From assembly GCA_027325115.1 (NCBI GenBank), contig DAHWFG010000264.1, positions 1 through 5,206 of the forward strand: a stretch of 5,206 bases of DNA, in the 5' to 3' direction. The notes under the pieces were generated by a model, which searched no databases, was not told the origin of the DNA, and saw only the letters and a list, made by a program, of their open reading frames with translations. The position numbers were made by a program, and so were the translations under genes. The stretch comes from JAKBCQ01 sp021807585 (lineage in GTDB: Bacteria > Planctomycetota > Planctomycetia > Isosphaerales > Isosphaeraceae). This document shows, piece after piece, positions 4,215 to 5,206 of the stretch. How positions within the stretch are numbered: the stretch's first letter is position 1; every line of letters starts with the position of its first letter.

Positions 4215-5206
4215 TTAGCGGCCGGTCATCCGCTCGATATGCTCGGGGTAACGAGCCCCTTCCACCGTGATTTGTGACGCCGCGGCCTCGATATCACCGA
4301 GGTCGTCGGCCGTTAGTTCAACGTTCGCCGCCCCGAGGTTCTCCTCCAGGCGATCGAGCTTGGTCGTGCCCGGAATGGGAACGATCCAGGGTCTCTGAGC
4401 AAGCAGCCACGCGAGAGCAATCTGAGCCGGAGTCGTTCCCTTCCGACCGGCGATCGCGCCGAGCAGGTCGACCAGAGCCCGATTCGCCTTCAGGGCCTCG
4501 GGCGTAAACCTGGGCAACGTGCTACGGAAGTCGGTGCTGTCGAAGGCGGCCTTGTCGTCGATCTTGCCCGTGAGAAAGCCCTTGCCGAGCGGGCTGTACG
4601 GTACCAGGCCGATGCCGAGTTCCTCCAACGTCGGGATGACCTCGGCCTCGGGCTTGCGCCACCACAGCGAATATTCGCTCTGAAGGGCGGTGATCGGCTG
4701 AACAGCATGCGCCCGGCGAATGGTATTCACACCCGCCTCGGAGAGCCCGAAGTGCTTAACCTTCCCCGCCTGAATCAGCTCCTTGACAGTTCCGGCCACG
4801 TCTTCGATCGGTACATCGGGGTCGACTCGATGCTGATAAAATAGGTCGATGACCTCGACCTGGAGCCGCTTGAGTGAGGCGTCGGCGACCTTCTTGATCT
4901 GCTCGGGCCGGCTGTTGAGCCCCGCCTTGCCCGGACGGTTGTCCGCTCCGCTAAGGTCGAAACCGAACTTGGTGGCGACGACCACCTCGCCGCGGAAAGG
5001 AGCGAGGCCCTCGCCCACGAGTTCCTCGTTGATGTAGGGGCCGTAGACCTCCGCCGTGTCGAGGAAGGTGCATCCGAGCTCGATGGCGCGGTGGATGGTG
5101 GCGATGGACTCCGTCTCGTCCGCGGGGCCGTACGACGTGCTCATGCCCATGCAGCCAAGGCCGATCGCCGAGACCTCAAGGCCCTGCTTGCCGAGCTTTC
5201 GTTTTT
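4215..5206 (-). CDS. Aldo/keto reductase, NADP(H)-dependent (5' end outside window)
   Basis: The frame is open to the window edge (visible start KRKLGKQGLEVSAIGLGC), so the ATG at 5150 is internal. About 329 residues are visible, close to the usual 325-335 of this family, so only a few residues are missing. It is a (beta/alpha)8-barrel reductase that converts aldehydes or ketones to alcohols with NADPH in the cytosol. The catalytic tetrad is complete: Asp in FLDTAEVYG (codon 5058-5060), Tyr of the same motif (5043-5045), Lys in VATKFG (4968-4970) and His in YQHRVD (4830-4832). The cofactor-site motif IPGTTKLDRLEEN is present near the C-terminus. GLVPYSPLGKGFLTGKI and LQSEYSLWWR are typical of the AKR13/YakC-like or Kv-beta-like bacterial group; the subgroup is inferred. 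The substrate cannot be told. It leads the operon with the small ORF and the cupin. Confidence 0.93.
   Translation of the reverse strand, partial: KRKLGKQGLEVSAIGLGCMGMSTSYGPADETESIATIHRAIELGCTFLDTAEVYGPYINEELVGEGLAPFRGEVVVATKFGFDLSGADNRPGKAGLNSRPEQIKKVADASLKRLQVEVIDLFYQHRVDPDVPIEDVAGTVKELIQAGKVKHFGLSEAGVNTIRRAHAVQPITALQSEYSLWWRKPEAEVIPTLEELGIGLVPYSPLGKGFLTGKIDDKAAFDSTDFRSTLPRFTPEALKANRALVDLLGAIAGRKGTTPAQIALAWLLAQRPWIVPIPGTTKLDRLEENLGAANVELTADDLGDIEAAASQITVEGARYPEHIERMTGR

Noticed and set aside
4009..4218. Plus-strand open frame of 69 codons between reductase and cupin
   Set aside because: It is very Arg-rich and antisense to the more protein-like minus-strand ORF at 4018-4197, which also fits the operon direction.
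5148..5150. ATG as start of the aldo/keto reductase
   Set aside because: The upstream in-frame residues KRKLGKQGLEVSAIGLGC are the conserved first strand of the family, so the real start is just outside the window.

Overview
The window looks like chromosomal DNA from a GC-rich, free-living bacterium. A planctomycete (Isosphaeraceae-like) is my best guess. It rests on the secreted TPR protein with a Gly/Tyr/Pro-rich linker, the large secreted beta-rich protein with PPC-like modules, and the very frequent hexamer CGATCG. No phylogenetic marker gene is present, so this assignment is inference.

Layout, left to right. (1) Bases 2-1546, plus strand: the 3' part of a gene for a large, probably exported beta-rich protein. 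It has a repeat-rich beta region, two PPC-like beta-sandwich modules and an unusual charged helical tail. (2) Bases 1547-1666: a short convergent intergenic gap with a 9-bp stem-loop. (3) Bases 1667-2650, minus strand: a secreted TPR-repeat protein with its own sigma70-type promoter (2695-2723). Its Shine-Dalgarno sequence can pair with an upstream CTCC. (4) Bases 2901-2983, minus strand: a degenerate tRNA-Leu(UAG). The anticodon arm, T arm and 3' end are well preserved, but the D arm and 5' acceptor strand are not. (5) Bases 2984-3478: about 500 bp without a credible gene, with two AT-rich blocks around a GC-rich core that holds three imperfect direct repeats and a bulged hairpin. (6) Bases 3479-5206, minus strand: an apparent operon reading aldo/keto reductase (its 5' end lies outside the window), a 59-residue unknown ORF, then a small cupin that matches the metal ligands of the Granulicella-type (R)-hydroxynitrile lyase.

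The operon genes are tightly spaced (17 and 32 bp gaps) and co-oriented, which suggests joint handling of carbonyl compounds, for example aldehyde reduction and reversible cyanohydrin or aldol-type chemistry. The physiological substrate cannot be read from sequence. The cupin is unusual in having two good translation starts. One adds a complete Tat export signal. The other, with a strong Shine-Dalgarno sequence, begins exactly where the cytosolic homologue begins.

I found no CRISPR array, transposase, integrase or obvious defence system. The most notable points are the dual-start Tat cupin and the tRNA-Leu remnant next to a compositionally odd noncoding tract.
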